64,000 nt of DNA from Chaetoderma sp. LZ-2023a (GCA_034401795.1 CM067370.1:65543688-65607687), one strand, 5' to 3'. Positions 36,629 through 49,125 are shown, counted from the first letter of the stretch. Program-made: numbers and translations. Notes: generated from the letters alone by a model not told the origin.

Positions 36629-39216
36629 ATGTTAACGACCACTGGCTCTAGAGCAGGACGTCTAGTGAGGCATAAATTGACTAGGTCGCAATGCACAGGT
36701 CCTCGATTGACAAGGAACTCAATTAACACATCCGGTAATACACGTCGATTAAAACGGAACTCACCCAAACCACAGTATATATCCTATCGGAACAATGCCT
36801 TACAGAGCAATCAGTCAGAATCCTCGCCAATGTTAAAAGTATGTATGTGGAACGCTCAATCCTGTCGAAATAAATGCATTGACATTAACGATATGATTAC
36901 CGACGAAAACATTGATATTCTAATTATGACTGAGTCTTGGCTACAAGAGAGTGGTGATGAATCCAAGATAGCGTGTATCACCCCGGATGGCTATGGACTG
37001 AAACATAATCCTAGACAATCTTCTCGTGGTGGAGGCATAGCTATAATCTACAAACAATATCTACAAATTAAGATTCGTGATAGCACTCTTCCTAACTTTC
37101 AGTCAGTCGAAACTCTAGATTATTCTTTAACTCATTGTCAATTATCTCTGAGGTTCATATGTCTATATCGACCACCCCCGTCTAAACGGAATAAACTGAC
37201 AAGCACAATGTTCCATGATGATATTTCGAGCTTAATGGACCACATCGGTGTCAGTAATAATAAACTAATCATTCTTGGCGATATAAACGTACACTATGAC
37301 GAGCAGGACCATTACGAGACAAAAAAGATGATGAATCTTCTGGACATGCACAGTTGTCACCAGCACGTCAGCACACTGACGCATAAGAACGGCCATATTA
37401 TTGATTGGGTGATCAGCCGTGAATCGGATAATACCATTACGAATGCCTTTGTCAAAGATCTACAAATGTCTGATCATTACCTGATAACACTAAGTGTTAA
37501 CTTAACCAAACCAGCTCCACCCCGGGTGTCAGTAACATGTAGGAACATTAAGAAAATTGACCCTAGTACTTTTCGCCACGATATCCAACAATCCAATCTA
37601 ATGCATTTCCCACCACAAGACTGTGAGGAATTAGCTGATCTCTATAATACCGAGCTATCTGAATTTTTGGATAAGCATGCCCCGGTAAAACAGAAGATAA
37701 TCTCACAGAGGCCAGAGTCTCAGTGGCTCTTCACACCAGAGATCTGTCGAGCTAAAGCCGAGAGGCGACAATCTGAACGAAGGTGGCGAAAATCACGTCT
37801 GGAAGTGCACCGTCAAATTTTCGTTACCACGAGGAACGCCGTCACTAAAGCCATTTCCAAGGCAAAGCAGACGTTCTACAATAATAAGATAACAGAAAGT
37901 GCATCAAATCCCAAAGTCTTATACAACATAATGTCTAAACTGATGGGTAAGAGCAATGCTTTCACACTCCCAAATATTGACGATCCATTACAAATCGCAC
38001 AGTCTTTCTCGGAATTTTTTCATAACAAGATTGAAGTGATTCGTAACCAGTTAAATACCTCATTAGACTCATCCAACTTGTCTCGTGATACTGCAGCATG
38101 TTCTCACTGCCTCGAGCAATTCCAACCATTCTCAGAAAATGATGTCAGGTTGCTTCTAAAGGAACTAAAACCAACAGGTTCTATCTTGGGGCCTGTGCTT
38201 TTCACTCTCTATACTAAGCAACTAGGATCGATTATTGATAATCACAGTTCACAGCATCATTTTTACGCTGATGACACGTAGCTCATGACAAGCTTCCCAC
38301 CAACAGCCCACGACACAGCAACAGCTACAAAACAAATCACTGACTGCTGTGCTGATGTAAAGTCATGGATGTCGACAAACATGCTTAAATTAAATGATGA
38401 GAAAACTGAAGCCATGTTAATAGGACTATCACTTAGACGAGAAAAAGCTGAGCTAACCAGTCTTGCTGTAGGAGATAGCTCAATTCCAATCTCTAATAAA
38501 GTAAAAAATCTTGGTGTAATTTTGGACACCGACTTAAGCATGAAAGATCACGTTAACTACCTGTGTAAAGTATGTTTATGCAATTACGCAACATCGCCTA
38601 CATTAGAAAATATCTGACAAGAGAAGCTACCGCTACACTTGTTCTAATGACAGTTATGTCACGTGTCGACTATTGCAATAGCCTTCTCGTCGGTGCGCCA
38701 AAAAATCTCATCAATCGTTTGCAAGCAATACAGAACACAGCTGCAAGAATCGTGTCACTATGTAGTAAATACGATCACATTACTCCAATACTCCGTAATC
38801 TACACTGACTGCCCGTCGATAAACGTATCGAGTTCAAAATTCTCTGCTTAACTTAAAAATGCCTAGAAGGTACTGCACCGCCCTACCTCGCCGAACTCTT
38901 AGTACTTTACAGTCCCCGCCGTTCACTCAGATCAGAAAGCAAAAAACAACTTAACATTCCTAAATTCCGAATGAATACATATGGCCAAAAACATTCTCTT
39001 ACTCAGCACCCATCCTATGGAATAAATTGCCTTTGGACATCAAAACATCCCCAAACCTGAGCACATTTAAATCTAGACTCAAGACATGTTACTTTCAAAA
39101 ATGTTATCCAACACCTTGATCTGTACTTTTTCTAGAATATTCTAGATAAGCTTTCTAAGCGCTTAGAGCATGCTGCGCATGGATTTTGGCGCGTTACAAA
39201 TGGACTATTATTATTA
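36629..39216 (+). pseudogene. L2/CR1-like LINE with intact endonuclease and internally deleted RT
   Basis: A 550-codon frame (36629-38281) starts with a basic N-terminus and the APE-type endonuclease: CMWNAQSCRNK, TESWLQ, LGDINVHY and SDHYLITLSV, with catalytic N, E, D/N and SDH present. It then reaches the pre-RT segment (LLLKELKPT) and jumps directly to GSILGPVLFTLY and FYADDT. The RT fingers and much of the palm are therefore deleted. A TAG follows the ADDT. Fragments continue to the C-terminus: SWMSTNMLKLNDEKTE, SRVDYCNSLLVGAPKN and PVDKRIEFKILCL. The 3' end has AGCGCTTAGAG...GCGCGTTACAAATGG and a short (ATT)n, typical of L2-clade tails. This copy cannot retrotranspose itself. Confidence 0.88.
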
Positions 39217-39735
39217 CTTACTATAAGGAACTGACCACGGGAGTTCATGTTACGCCATTTAAAGGCAACATTATTACTCTTAAATAAGCTTGTCTGGGAA
39301 GTTTTTTTAATGTTTTATTGGTCTGTGATTTTTTTTTATAGAAATAATTGACAAATAAGCTTACTGGAACCGCCATCTATGTGAGTGAAAAGAAGACCAA
39401 ATTATTAACCTTTTCGCGCCTGACATCCCTGTATCTCAGTTTCAGACCATACACACGAGACTCGTGCTGCATAATCTTTGAACGCCGTTTTAAAGATATT
39501 CGATAGGTTATTTTAAATACTGTAGTGATATTATCATATTTGTTTCATAATGCTGAAAGGGGTAATATGTTATCAATGGCGATAATTAATCAATTAGTCA
39601 ATTTTAGTTGATAGTTTATTTTATGCTCTGAGCGGACGCGTGTAATAAATAATAAATCGATGTATTTCTTTCTGACAAGCGCATCCGATGTCATATGTTT
39701 AACCATTTCGAACCCTGAATTTCCAAAATCTCAAT

Positions 39736-39868
39736 TTAAAGGCAACTATATAGGCAGACTGTTGACTATTTTTAAATCAATTTGTCAGGAAAACCCCTGT
39801 TGCTGTATGCAGCAACAGTCCCTACTCAAATTAGACCGATAATAAAATTCAACAGAATATTTATTAAA
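39736..39868 (+). repeat. MITE family 1, hairpin-only relic
   Basis: CTGTTGACTATTTTTAAATC pairs with a downstream complement around TGCTGTATGCAGCAACAG, followed by TATTTATTAAATTGTAG as in full copies. Outer blocks and terminal repeats are missing. Confidence 0.65.
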
Positions 39869-41586
39869 TTGTAGCTGGGTTTTATTTATGTGGCCTTCCG
39901 GGTTCACGGGGTGGGGTTGGGGTGGGTGGGGGGTGGAGAGGGTGGGGGTGGAGGGTGGAATCTTTAATTTGCTAACACTGCTCAAATAAATGTACAGCGA
40001 CGTTATTCTCCGATGTCACTCCTTTCACATACGTTTGTCTAGGAGGTGTCTCCCACCTTCCTTTCTATATTGGAAGAAAACGGCTAGTTACTCTATTGGG
40101 CTATAATATGATATCAGAGATATTACGGTGATAATTACTGTCAAAATTGTACTATTGTACTGATTCCATGCCTGCAGCTGCTCATATTTCATCCTACAGT
40201 TTCAATATAATATTCAAGCTCGGTATAATTATGTATCACTTTTCTTATCACCACGTTCTCTTACAACTTACTCCATCAGTTGCAATCATTCAGCAGATTG
40301 GTCCCAGATCTCAAGAGGGTTGTACTTGAATTTTAATTATCAAAGGGCCAGAGGGTTCCTAGAATAAAAATGCATTTAGAATTCAGAAATCTATTTTTAC
40401 TCAAAAATCTACTCGAAAGTATTTCCACAATTTATTATTGAAGTGAATTACCCTCTACATACTAGATCCAAGTTTTCTGCTGCGGGGTAATTCCATTGAT
40501 TCGGTTGTGCCTACTTTGGGCACAAAGTGATGAATATATTTAAGGCATCGTGTGAATGAATGTAATCGCCTCTTACAAATCCTATGTTGGATTGCAGATC
40601 AAGATTTGATGAGTTGCGTGTGGAAAATGGCACCATTCTAGGCATGTACCTCTGATCACCAATCATGTGCATGCAAAGTAATCTGAAGGAGTTGCGCAAG
40701 CCCATAACGGCAGAACCTATAGGTTCAACTGTTCAAGTAAATAATAGGGATACTCCTCTAATACGCTTAGACTTCTTCAGAGTACTATGTACAAGAGACC
40801 GTGTATCTACCACATCTGCGAAGGTCAAATCTGTGCTAGATGATATTGTGCTTACAACAACCGACTGAACAAAGCCATCTAAGATTCATCACATGGCTGC
40901 TACTACTACATGGTAGAGAGCCTGGCTACATATATATCTCCGAAACCATGTCACATCAGATGGAAGTGGGGGATAATAATGGGCCTTCTGTTCATCCAAG
41001 AGACATTTACCTACTTGAAGGCCCAAACATAAGCCAAACTAGGGATTAGCTGACTCGCGTACCCAAAGAGCAAAGCGATGCTAACTAACATTCCGGACAT
41101 TAACTGGATTCAAACATCAGAGATTTCGCCTGTATGATGCTATATTCCTATGCTGACGTCACGTATTGCTATTTTAGTCTAAGCTAACATAGATAGGCGA
41201 TTTATAGGCCTACTATCAAACGGCGTCTACTATCACTTAGTAGAAACCTAGACTGAATCCCAGTGTAGATATGCTCCATGAACAGCAGTCAATACATGGC
41301 AGGTAGTCTAATTCTTCTAATAATATCCCGAGGTATTACAGGTTTTCCGTTGTGGTTTCTGCTGTGGTTGGGGAATTCTATATCGCTTTAATTGCCTATT
41401 TGCTTATTTGTTGTTTTGAATAATATAAATAATTTCGGTCTGTAATTAATGCTTGATTTGTATTTAAAACTTTGATGTGATTACTGCTTGTTTAATGCGG
41501 AACGCTGCCTAAAGGTTCCATGCGGGACAAACCTCGGCAAACCATCTAGTGGTACTGTACAAGTAACACACAATGTATAAAATATT

Positions 41587-41690
41587 AAACTGAATATTTT
41601 GAAACCAATATGACAGTGGATGTTTCTGAGGAACGCAACAAGACATACCAGTCAAATTAGCCTCAAAGTATTCAACCCCTTATTTGTGCT
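41587..41690 (+). repeat. MITE family 1, hairpin-only relic
   Basis: CTGAATATTTTGAAACCAAT followed by GTCAAATTAGCCTCAAAGTATTCAAC-type complement (arms about 28 bp, imperfect). Confidence 0.6.
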
Positions 41691-43654
41691 TTTCTTGAAA
41701 TTGGGATAGGCCTACTTGGTCTCCAGACCAGAGCCGAAAAGGTTTATATACAAATGAGCCTATATTGGAACTTACCTTATTTGCCTGAAGAGAAATCGTA
41801 ATCCTCTGAGCACGATTAATTGTTCGATGATTAGGTCTTGAAACCCTTAACGATATAAGGCAGTGTATCTATATGTGTATAGCCTATGCACTATGGATGG
41901 CTTTACAGGTGTCGGGGGGGGGGGGGGGGGGGAGTTAACCATCCGCCGACTCGGTATCAGCCCTTATTTACACGCCATATTCACACGCTTGCCTTAATTA
42001 CTAATCAAATTAATTAGCTTTTCCCCCGCATGTGCGACTGTATTATGCTTAAATTTAAGATTTTTATGGCTGATTTATTCAGTTTCCTTTCCTGGTTAAA
42101 TGGTGTTATTTGAGAGATGGGGATACAGTAAGCTAAGCAGATAACTTATATTAATACAGCGATCAGATCTGTCACTCAAGTATCTGACGTTGTGATCAAA
42201 AAACAACTCGTATTAGCCGACGTCACAATCAATGGCAAAGGTCCAACAGTGGCCGTCTGAATCGTATATCTTTTTGGTGCATTTACAATTTAAAAAACAT
42301 TCAGATAGACCGAGGCAACAACACCCTGGAGTCAAAGGTATTTGAACCTATCAACAATTTGCATGACCATTTGCTTGTGGGGCTATTGGAACCTTAGGAG
42401 TACAATGGTTAACATGGCTTATTATACACGTATATATAATGCAGCGGATGTGTTGTCACGTGCATTGTATTACAGCCGACAAGTAATATAGCATTAAAAT
42501 TAAAATTAAAATCATCAGATCGAAGTGTAGTTAAATATGACAAAGAAAAGCTCGTGTATTAAGTTGAATATGCACATATGTTATAGAAAACATCCTTGTT
42601 CAAAGGATGTGTCAATTACAATATTTTGCATCGCTAAAACAAAATGTCTAACCTTATGTAGCCTATTATTCCAACGCTACAGAACACTATGTGACACAGG
42701 TACGATACATGAGCATGTCGGTCCGATTCTACGGAACCAAATGTCACGCATGTACGACGCAAGAAATATTCTGTTGTAATCTAACCATAAGCTAATGGCA
42801 GCCACAGCTTCCAGTCAGATTCATTTCACAATAGGCCTAACTAGCATATATGTATTGATCCAATTGCAAAATCCTAATCGTTCATTTTCATCAAATATAT
42901 GCCTAACATTGCATGATTGACCTCACATTGAGAATACCATTGAATACCACAGCCGGTGACAAATTCGACTTATGTTTAGAGTGTCCTGTAATGATATTAG
43001 GCAAAACTTAATTGTTTCTTCAATAACGTCGTTCTTTCAATATAACATGTATACAGTAGACCCTACTGGTCGGTATAGGGTTGTTCTCGTCAAACAATGT
43101 ATTAATCCATCGAAGCATCTGTTTTCTATTTTTTTTGTGCAAATCTAAAACGCTCAGATTGTTGGTTACAAGATTTTTCAATAAATCAAATCAATTTATA
43201 TATTGTTTTAAGATCCATAGCGTAGGTTGTTAATGTATAGAAAGGATCTTAGTTATCCTAGAAATTAACCACGTAAGCCATTTTCTGAATACCACTAATT
43301 TCTGGAGACTTAAATTGAAAGACTATTAGTTATTTCGATTTGTCGATTTCTCAAAGCTGTTGCCGTTTGGATAGCAACAGGTTATAACAATGGCTTTTTT
43401 CAAAATGGATGTCAGATAATGCGCAAACGAAAACTGATGAATGTAAATTGTTCCCAATGAGTCAAAGGGTTGACACAATCACATCAATGTAAGATAAGTG
43501 CGCGAGTTATTCAGTATTATTGTTGAGAATGTATACAACTTTGTATTTTATAGTTGATATAAATTCGTGGGTTGAAGACAATACCGCACTGCAAATACAA
43601 TTATATTTATCAAATAGATTGTTTGGAAATGACAAGGCTGAGTAAAATGGCCCA

Positions 43655-43772
43655 GTCTCCTCCTCCTCCTCCTCCTCCTCCTCACCGCCACTGCCGCCGA
43701 CGACAATAACAACAACTCCACCACCACCACCACCACCACCACCACCACCACCACCACCACCACCACCACCAC
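43655..43772. repeat. (TCC)n and (ACC)n microsatellites
   Basis: TCC units at about 43655-43683 and ACC units at 43719-43771, abutting a truncated MITE. Confidence 0.95.
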
Positions 43773-43785
43773 TACGACTACCACC

Positions 43786-44124
43786 TCTAGTTAAGCTCCA
43801 CCCACACTTTGCAGGGCTGGGATTGATCTATCCCCCAAATACCCTAACTATCAATTTCCTGAAAACTATACAGGTAAGCTGTTGAATATCTTGTAACTCA
43901 TTTGACTGCGTGCTGTTGAGCGCCCAGTAAAATAATATTTATTAAATAGTAGACATACAATTCGTATAGCAACGCATAGTCCGTCTTCAAATATGCGTTC
44001 GTGACGTTGTTATCTACGTCATTCATGATGTCATAATGACGACATTCATTATGATGTCATTCTACACGCCACGTAGTTGATTATTACGTCATATGATGGA
44101 TGGATAAAGTGGAAAGGTCCTTCA
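43786..44124 (+). mobile_element. MITE family 1, copy 4 (5' truncated)
   Basis: It begins at the GCTCCACCCACAC block next to the (ACC)n tract, keeps TATTAAATAGTAGACATACA and the TGATGTCAT cluster, and ends AAGTGGAAAGGTCCTTCAC, which complements the family's left terminus. The central hairpin is shortened. Confidence 0.8.
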
Positions 44125-44472
44125 CAGACCAGTTTGAGATACCGGTACTATTATGGGTTGCAGGGTGCCCAGTGGCGCATGCATCTGCATTGATGTTAAG
44201 TACGCAAGAGTGAAGGATTGTGGCTGTCACGTATTTATGAAAGATTGTACTAATTACCCACCCCACACACCCCATCTAAATCATAATCGATCATATCTAA
44301 CGTGGAATAATTATTTTCATTCAAATGTCTCTATCCCATTATCAGTAATTGAGTATCGATTTAGCCTACATCAAATGAAGAACTATTAGATGAGTAGATA
44401 TCGTAGATAGCGTTTCAGTGAAATCAGAGATGGTTCATCAGAGTTATCTTCACCTCAACCATCGTCGCGATC
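44125..44472. other. No feature seen
   Basis: Short open frames without recognisable content. Confidence 0.4.
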
Positions 44473-44885
44473 GCCCAACTTAATGATAACCTAACTTATT
44501 GCTGACCCAACCTATTGATAACCTAACTTATTGATAATCTAACTTATTGATAGCCTAACTTATCGATAACCTAACTTATTGCTTACCCAACTTATTGATA
44601 ACCTAACTTATTGATAACCTAACTTATTAGCTGACCCAACTTATTGATAGCCTAACTTATTGATAACCTAACTTATTGCTAACCCAACTTATTGATAACC
44701 TAACTTATTTATAACCTAACTTATTGCTAAACCAACTTATTGATAACCTAACTTCTTGCTAACCCAACTTGTTGATAACCTAACTTATTGATAACCAAAC
44801 GTATTGCTAACCTAACGTATTGATAACCTAACTTATGGCTGACCTAACGTAATGATAACCTAGCGTATTGATAACCTAACTTGTG
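44473..44885. repeat. 16-bp minisatellite, unit TAACCTAACTTATTGA
   Basis: About 26 tandem units with scattered substitutions (ATTGCTAACCC and ATTGATAGCCT variants). The CCTAAC core is telomere-like but the period is 16, not 6. Confidence 0.9.
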
Positions 44886-45453
44886 TACTACGTACCCCTT
44901 CCCCCACCCCATGGTCACGTATTATTTTTTCATTAACTGAGGTCACTCATGCGGAGATAACGATTTATTTGAATCAGTCTATACGGAAGTTTCACGCATG
45001 ATTTGAAACCAATAACTAAACCCATCTCATACAAGAACGCCGCCATTTTAAGGTATATGTTTAAAATAGGCATGCTATGCATCATCTTAATTAGTAGGGT
45101 CAGAATAGAATGGCTGTGCTTGTCACATTCCACGCACGCAGGCGTGTACGTACACGCGCACGCACGCACGTATACACGCACTCACGCACTAACACTGTCG
45201 ACACATGGTGATTTAAAGGTACACAGTGTGCTTTCTAACAAATCCTAACTTTTTGACTAGAAATATAGCTCTGAAAAGCGAAAGCTGCGAAACGATGTGT
45301 TATTTATCAGGCCGTACCTCGTACCAATGAACCAAATTTGACGCGGATCCAAAAGATCTGGATCAAGAGAGATGTGAATAAGAGTATCAGATTGTAGGAG
45401 ATTGGAAATAATGGCTGGGTCACCTTTATCAAATTTTCGTGGATTGATTTTCC

Positions 45454-45525
45454 TATAAAGCCCATTCTCTCCACTATCCATATATATATATATATATATG
45501 GATAGTGGAGAGAATGGGCTTTATA
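45454..45525. repeat. Near-perfect hairpin with (TA)n centre
   Basis: GCCCATTCTCTCCACTATCC is followed, after a TA run, by its exact reverse complement; arms about 36 bp. Confidence 0.9.
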
Positions 45526-45893
45526 TATATGGCACACACATTATATATATATGATATACCAAAAATTGTCCAGCCAGATGAAAACACTTATTTATCTCCA
45601 TGTCCACGAATACCCTCTGTGATTCAAAACATCCACTTGCAGGCTTTGCTTCCTAAATCTGCCAAGGACACCGTTTTGGGCTAGAGTCAATCATGGATCT
45701 TTCGAACCATGCTCTGTAAACCAAATTTTAATTTTGGCAAGCGAGATAAGACTGGGGAGTGCGAACATATTTCCTTGGGGATAGATAGAGCATATTAAAA
45801 TGTGGCAAACCGTTGGAAAATACAGTTTGTCACAACGAATTGTTATTGATATACAAATTAAAGTTGGTATGCTCGATTTTTCCAAAATTTCAG

Positions 45894-46051
45894 TGTTGGT
45901 GGTGGTGGTGGTGGTGGTGGTGGTGGCGGTGGTGGTGCTGGTCGTCGGGATGATCATGATGATGATGATGATGATTATAGTGGTGGTGGTGGTGGCGATG
46001 ATGATAGTACTTATGCTGATGATGAAAATAACGATGATGGTGACAATATTT
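45894..46051. repeat. (GGT)n / (GAT)n microsatellite region
   Basis: GGT units about 45895-45940, then GAT, GGT and GAT again. Long open frames here are repeat artefacts. Confidence 0.9.
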
Positions 46052-46434
46052 GTAATAATAATAGTACATAGTTCTCCGTAAATATCGTGTATTTTTATTC
46101 CCCATATGTCACTATGTGACCTGGGTTTGTCAATAATAAATTGAATTGAATTGACTTGAAAAGTGTTCTGCTTTTAAACCCTACTTATGAACCATTTGAC
46201 TATCGCTTAACATTGATGGGCCCGTACGATGCGACCATTTAGGCTGCATGGTTCCGTCTTCAAACTTGCTTCCCTGTAATACAATGGGCTTCAGACTGAT
46301 ACTACCGATAAAGACAAGGGCACGGGACGGGATGGCGTGGTGGTGAAATAAATGCACTGTCCATCTGATCTCTATACCCAACGGCACTCACTCCGCGACA
46401 ATATTCGTACACTCACTAGTACTTACTGGCCAGT

Positions 46435-46590
46435 ATCACCACCACGTGCATCACAATCGCCACGATCATCAATATTAACATTGCCACCGTCGCTACCAAA
46501 ACCACCAGCCCCACCACCAACACCACTACCACAACCATCATCACCACCATCACCACAACCATCATCACCACCATCAATACCGCCGGAATG
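46435..46590. repeat. Degenerate (CCA)n/(ATC)n tract
   Basis: CCACCA and CATCATCACC repeats. The proline-rich frame through it is not credible as a gene. Confidence 0.75.
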
Positions 46591-46770
46591 CTTAGAGAAG
46601 GCGTAGACTAGCTTATTTATCACTAAGTTCGCGTTTACGGGTAACATTCAACGAATTAAGGAAGCAATAAAACTAATTAAAAACCGCTTAAACATCCGTA
46701 TATTTTTATGAACCGTTCATCGCATTCTAGTTATAATCTACTACTTATGCATTTTTATTTCCATAACGTA

Positions 46771-46795
46771 GTATGGATTCACGTAGATTGTATTA

Positions 46796-46882
<87 letters not shown>

Positions 46883-47037
46883 AACTATAAATAGTTTAAG
46901 AGCATTTTCATGACAGAAGTAGAAGATGTATATATCTTCTACTTCTATCCTGAAAATGCTCTTAAGCTATTTAGTTTATAATATGGCTTTCTATATGCCG
47001 TAGGAGTCTAATTAATACAATCTACGTCAATCCATAC
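46771..47037. repeat. Palindrome 1 of a four-palindrome cluster, with an (ATT)n insert
   Basis: The outer arms GTATGGATTCACGTAGATTG and CAATCTACGTCAATCCATAC pair, as do inner arms around AGTTTAAGAGCATTTTCATG and AAGTAGAAGATGTATATA. An (ATT)n tract of about 87 bp sits in the left arm only. Confidence 0.88.
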
Positions 47038-47174
47038 CACATTGATGCCATGTCAGTATTTGGTCGCCATAGAAATAATAGATTTACACCCATGCAACAT
47101 CGGTATAGTGTTTTAGTACGTGAAAATTTTGTGCCAAGCCGATAGAGGATAATTACGGCTTACAAGCTTTAAAT

Positions 47175-47441
47175 CATTTTAACGCATGTATTATTTCAAG
47201 GAATGCTAGCTAATTATTAAATAAAAGCCATTCCTTGATAACGCTTACATTCACATGCAGTTGATGGCACTTAACGCCTGTAATATAGATTATTTTAGCA
47301 TGCTGATGTGATATATGCTAAAATAATCTATATTACAGGCTTGCAGTGTCATCGACTGCATGTGAATGTAATGCTTTAACAGGAAATGGCTTTTATTTAA
47401 TAATCAGCTAGCAATCCTTGACATAATGCATGCATTAAAGG
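47175..47441. repeat. Palindrome 2 of the cluster
   Basis: Arms of about 125-130 bp. For example, GCTTACATTCACATGCAGTT pairs with AACTGCATGTGAATGTAAGC-like sequence on the right, and CTGTAATATAGATTATTTTA with its complement near the centre. Confidence 0.88.
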
Positions 47442-47453
47442 TGCATATTCACA

Positions 47454-47769
47454 CCAGAATAATTGAAAATAAAATTGTTAAAATTGCATACTTTTATAAG
47501 CTTAAATTATGTGCCTATGTGCCATGAAACGAAATAAATCTTAGCATATGATGATTCCATTCCATATAAATTTATATAACTTTTTAAGTTGCGAAATTGA
47601 AATAGAGGTCTGTGCCTCTATTTCAATTTCGCAACATAAAAAATTAGATTAATTTATATGGAATGGAATCATCATATGTTAAGATTTATTTCGTTTCATG
47701 ACACATAGGCACATAATTTAAGCTTATAAAAGTATGCAATTTTAACAATTTTATTTTCAATTATTCTGG
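47454..47769. repeat. Palindrome 3 of the cluster
   Basis: Arms of about 150 bp, nearly identical. The outer ends are CCAGAATAATTGAAAATAAA and its complement. The centre is TTGAAATAGAGG/CCTCTATTTCAA. Confidence 0.9.
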
Positions 47770-47799
47770 TTGAGTTGTATAAACGTATAGTGGTGTGCT

Positions 47800-48038
47800 T
47801 ACCATCGCAACGTGGAATGTACGTGGTCTGACTGCAACATCTACGAGGAAGACATGACGTGCAGACTGTGAACACTATAATATCGATATTACATGCCTTC
47901 AAGAGACTAAAGTAGCCTAACCTAAAGGTGCTAAAATGTTCTTGAACGCATATAATATCGATGTTATAGTGATCGCAGTGATCGCAGGTCTTCCTCGTTG
48001 ATGTTGCAGTCAGACCACGTACATTACACGCAATGGTA
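47800..48038. repeat. Palindrome 4 of the cluster, built from a LINE endonuclease fragment
   Basis: Arms TACGTGGTCTGACTGCAACA and complement, plus ATAATATCGAT blocks flanking the centre. The left arm read forward gives IATWNVRGLT and NIDITCLQETKV, an APE-type LINE endonuclease start. The right arm is an inverted copy of it. Confidence 0.82.
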
Positions 48039-48214
48039 TGGTCCTGGGAAGTTCACGTTGTCTGAGAATGTCGAACGCAGTTTATAGTTTGAAGGTTAGC
48101 TATAGTCAGAGTTGCCTCTGAATGCGGATGTCAGCCGCAGACATTGCTGACGTTAGTTTCCTAACAATGTTGGCACGTACGGAACATTGGCGTGGACGTG
48201 TCATCTCCCACCCA

Positions 48215-48250
48215 CCCCCACCCCCCCCCACCCCCTCCCCCCCCCACCTC
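48215..48250. repeat. C-rich tract
   Basis: CCCACC/CCCCCC run interrupted by A. Confidence 0.85.
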
Positions 48251-48481
48251 ACCCCCAAGATCAAATGTTTAATTGGATATTTTAGACAGATCATGAGAAG
48301 GATGAACGTAAGATAAAGAAAATAGACAGGTGGTCAATTAAGCAGATTTCGCGCAAGTTATTAATTATGGTAATAAATATATCTTAGCGTGAATGTTTAA
48401 ATACGTTATACACATTATTGGGCCTAAAATCTGCCATTGACCATACATTTCGCTATCCCCCTATCCAAGTGTTAAAAACAT

Positions 48482-48620
48482 GGATGAATCCACGTTTACC
48501 TATGCCCCGCTCATTTCTAACTAAATGCTGCAATTCCCAATATCAAGCTAACTATACAGGTAAGCTGTTGACTAGTTTGAAACTAATTTGACTGGGTGCA
48601 GTTACTGCCTATGATAAATT
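48482..48620 (+). repeat. MITE family 1, partial copy 5
   Basis: CCCCGCTCATTTCTAACTAA block, AACTATACAGGTAAGCTGTT and GAAACTAATTTGACTGGGTG, then truncated before the return arm. Confidence 0.7.
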
Positions 48621-48681
48621 TTGATGAACGCAAAACGACGTTAACCCTTTAACCCTCGAATGTATTCTCATAGAAAATGCC

Positions 48682-48826
48682 CATTTACAAACCAAGAGAA
48701 GACTATTTTTTTTAAACTTATCACTGGATGGCCTGGCTCGGTTATCGAGTCAGTCTTTCAGTAGTAAATTTTGAAAAAATAGTCTTTTGGTCTGCAAACC
48801 GACATTTCTCAATACCACTGCAGATA
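48682..48826. repeat. Foldback family 2, copy 1
   Basis: ACCAAGAGAAGACTATTTTT ... CTGGCTCGGTTATCGAGTCAG ... AAAAATAGTCTTTTGGTCTG. Arms of about 60 bp, imperfect. Other copies lie at 61330, 63390, 63590 and 63866. Confidence 0.75.
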
Positions 48827-49018
48827 CCGTTGTTGCTGATATGAGGGTTAAAGGGTTAACGTCGTTGTAGGGCGACAAAAAGAAAGTAACCCTCAAAATA
48901 CATAATTACATGAGCAATAGGTTAGAACGAGAGGATGAAATGCACTCCATTCCCTCTAATGAGTCATGGTAGTTTACTCCAGTCCAGAAACGACAAATTC
49001 CTTATGATGTAAGGAATA

Positions 49019-49125
49019 TTCTGTTGAATATTTTGAAGAGAATTTGACTGGTAATTGTTGGTTTGCTGCCTGGGGAAGCAACCGGTTTCAATAAAATCAA
49101 TTTCAAAATAATCAACATCTTTCCT
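49019..49125 (+). repeat. MITE family 1, hairpin-only relic
   Basis: CTGTTGAATATTTTGAAGAG followed by a loop rich in GTTGG/GGAAGCAACC and TTTCAAAATAATCAACAT. Confidence 0.65.

Larger units (their letters stand above)
39217..43650. other. No supported gene; two hairpin-only repeat copies and a G-run
   Basis: Hairpin relics of MITE family 1 lie at 39736-39868 and 41587-41690, and a 17-base G-run at about 41916. I found no splice-supported exon. Confidence 0.45.

Noticed and set aside
36036-36651. Long Val/Ala, Ser or Thr homopolymer frames
   Set aside because: Artefact of the (AGT)n/(AGC)n microsatellite, which is open in several frames.
40511-41049. Overlapping short frames on both strands
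   Set aside because: No domain, splice pattern or codon signal that separates them from chance.
44473-44885. Interstitial telomere repeat
   Set aside because: CCTAAC occurs, but the repeat period is 16 bp and TTAGGG/CCCTAA hexamers are not in tandem.
44473-44885. CRISPR array
   Set aside because: Direct repeats lack unique spacers of constant length, and the DNA is eukaryotic.
46352-46606. Proline-rich plus-strand frame
   Set aside because: Produced by the degenerate (CCA)n tract; no signal peptide, domain or splice support.
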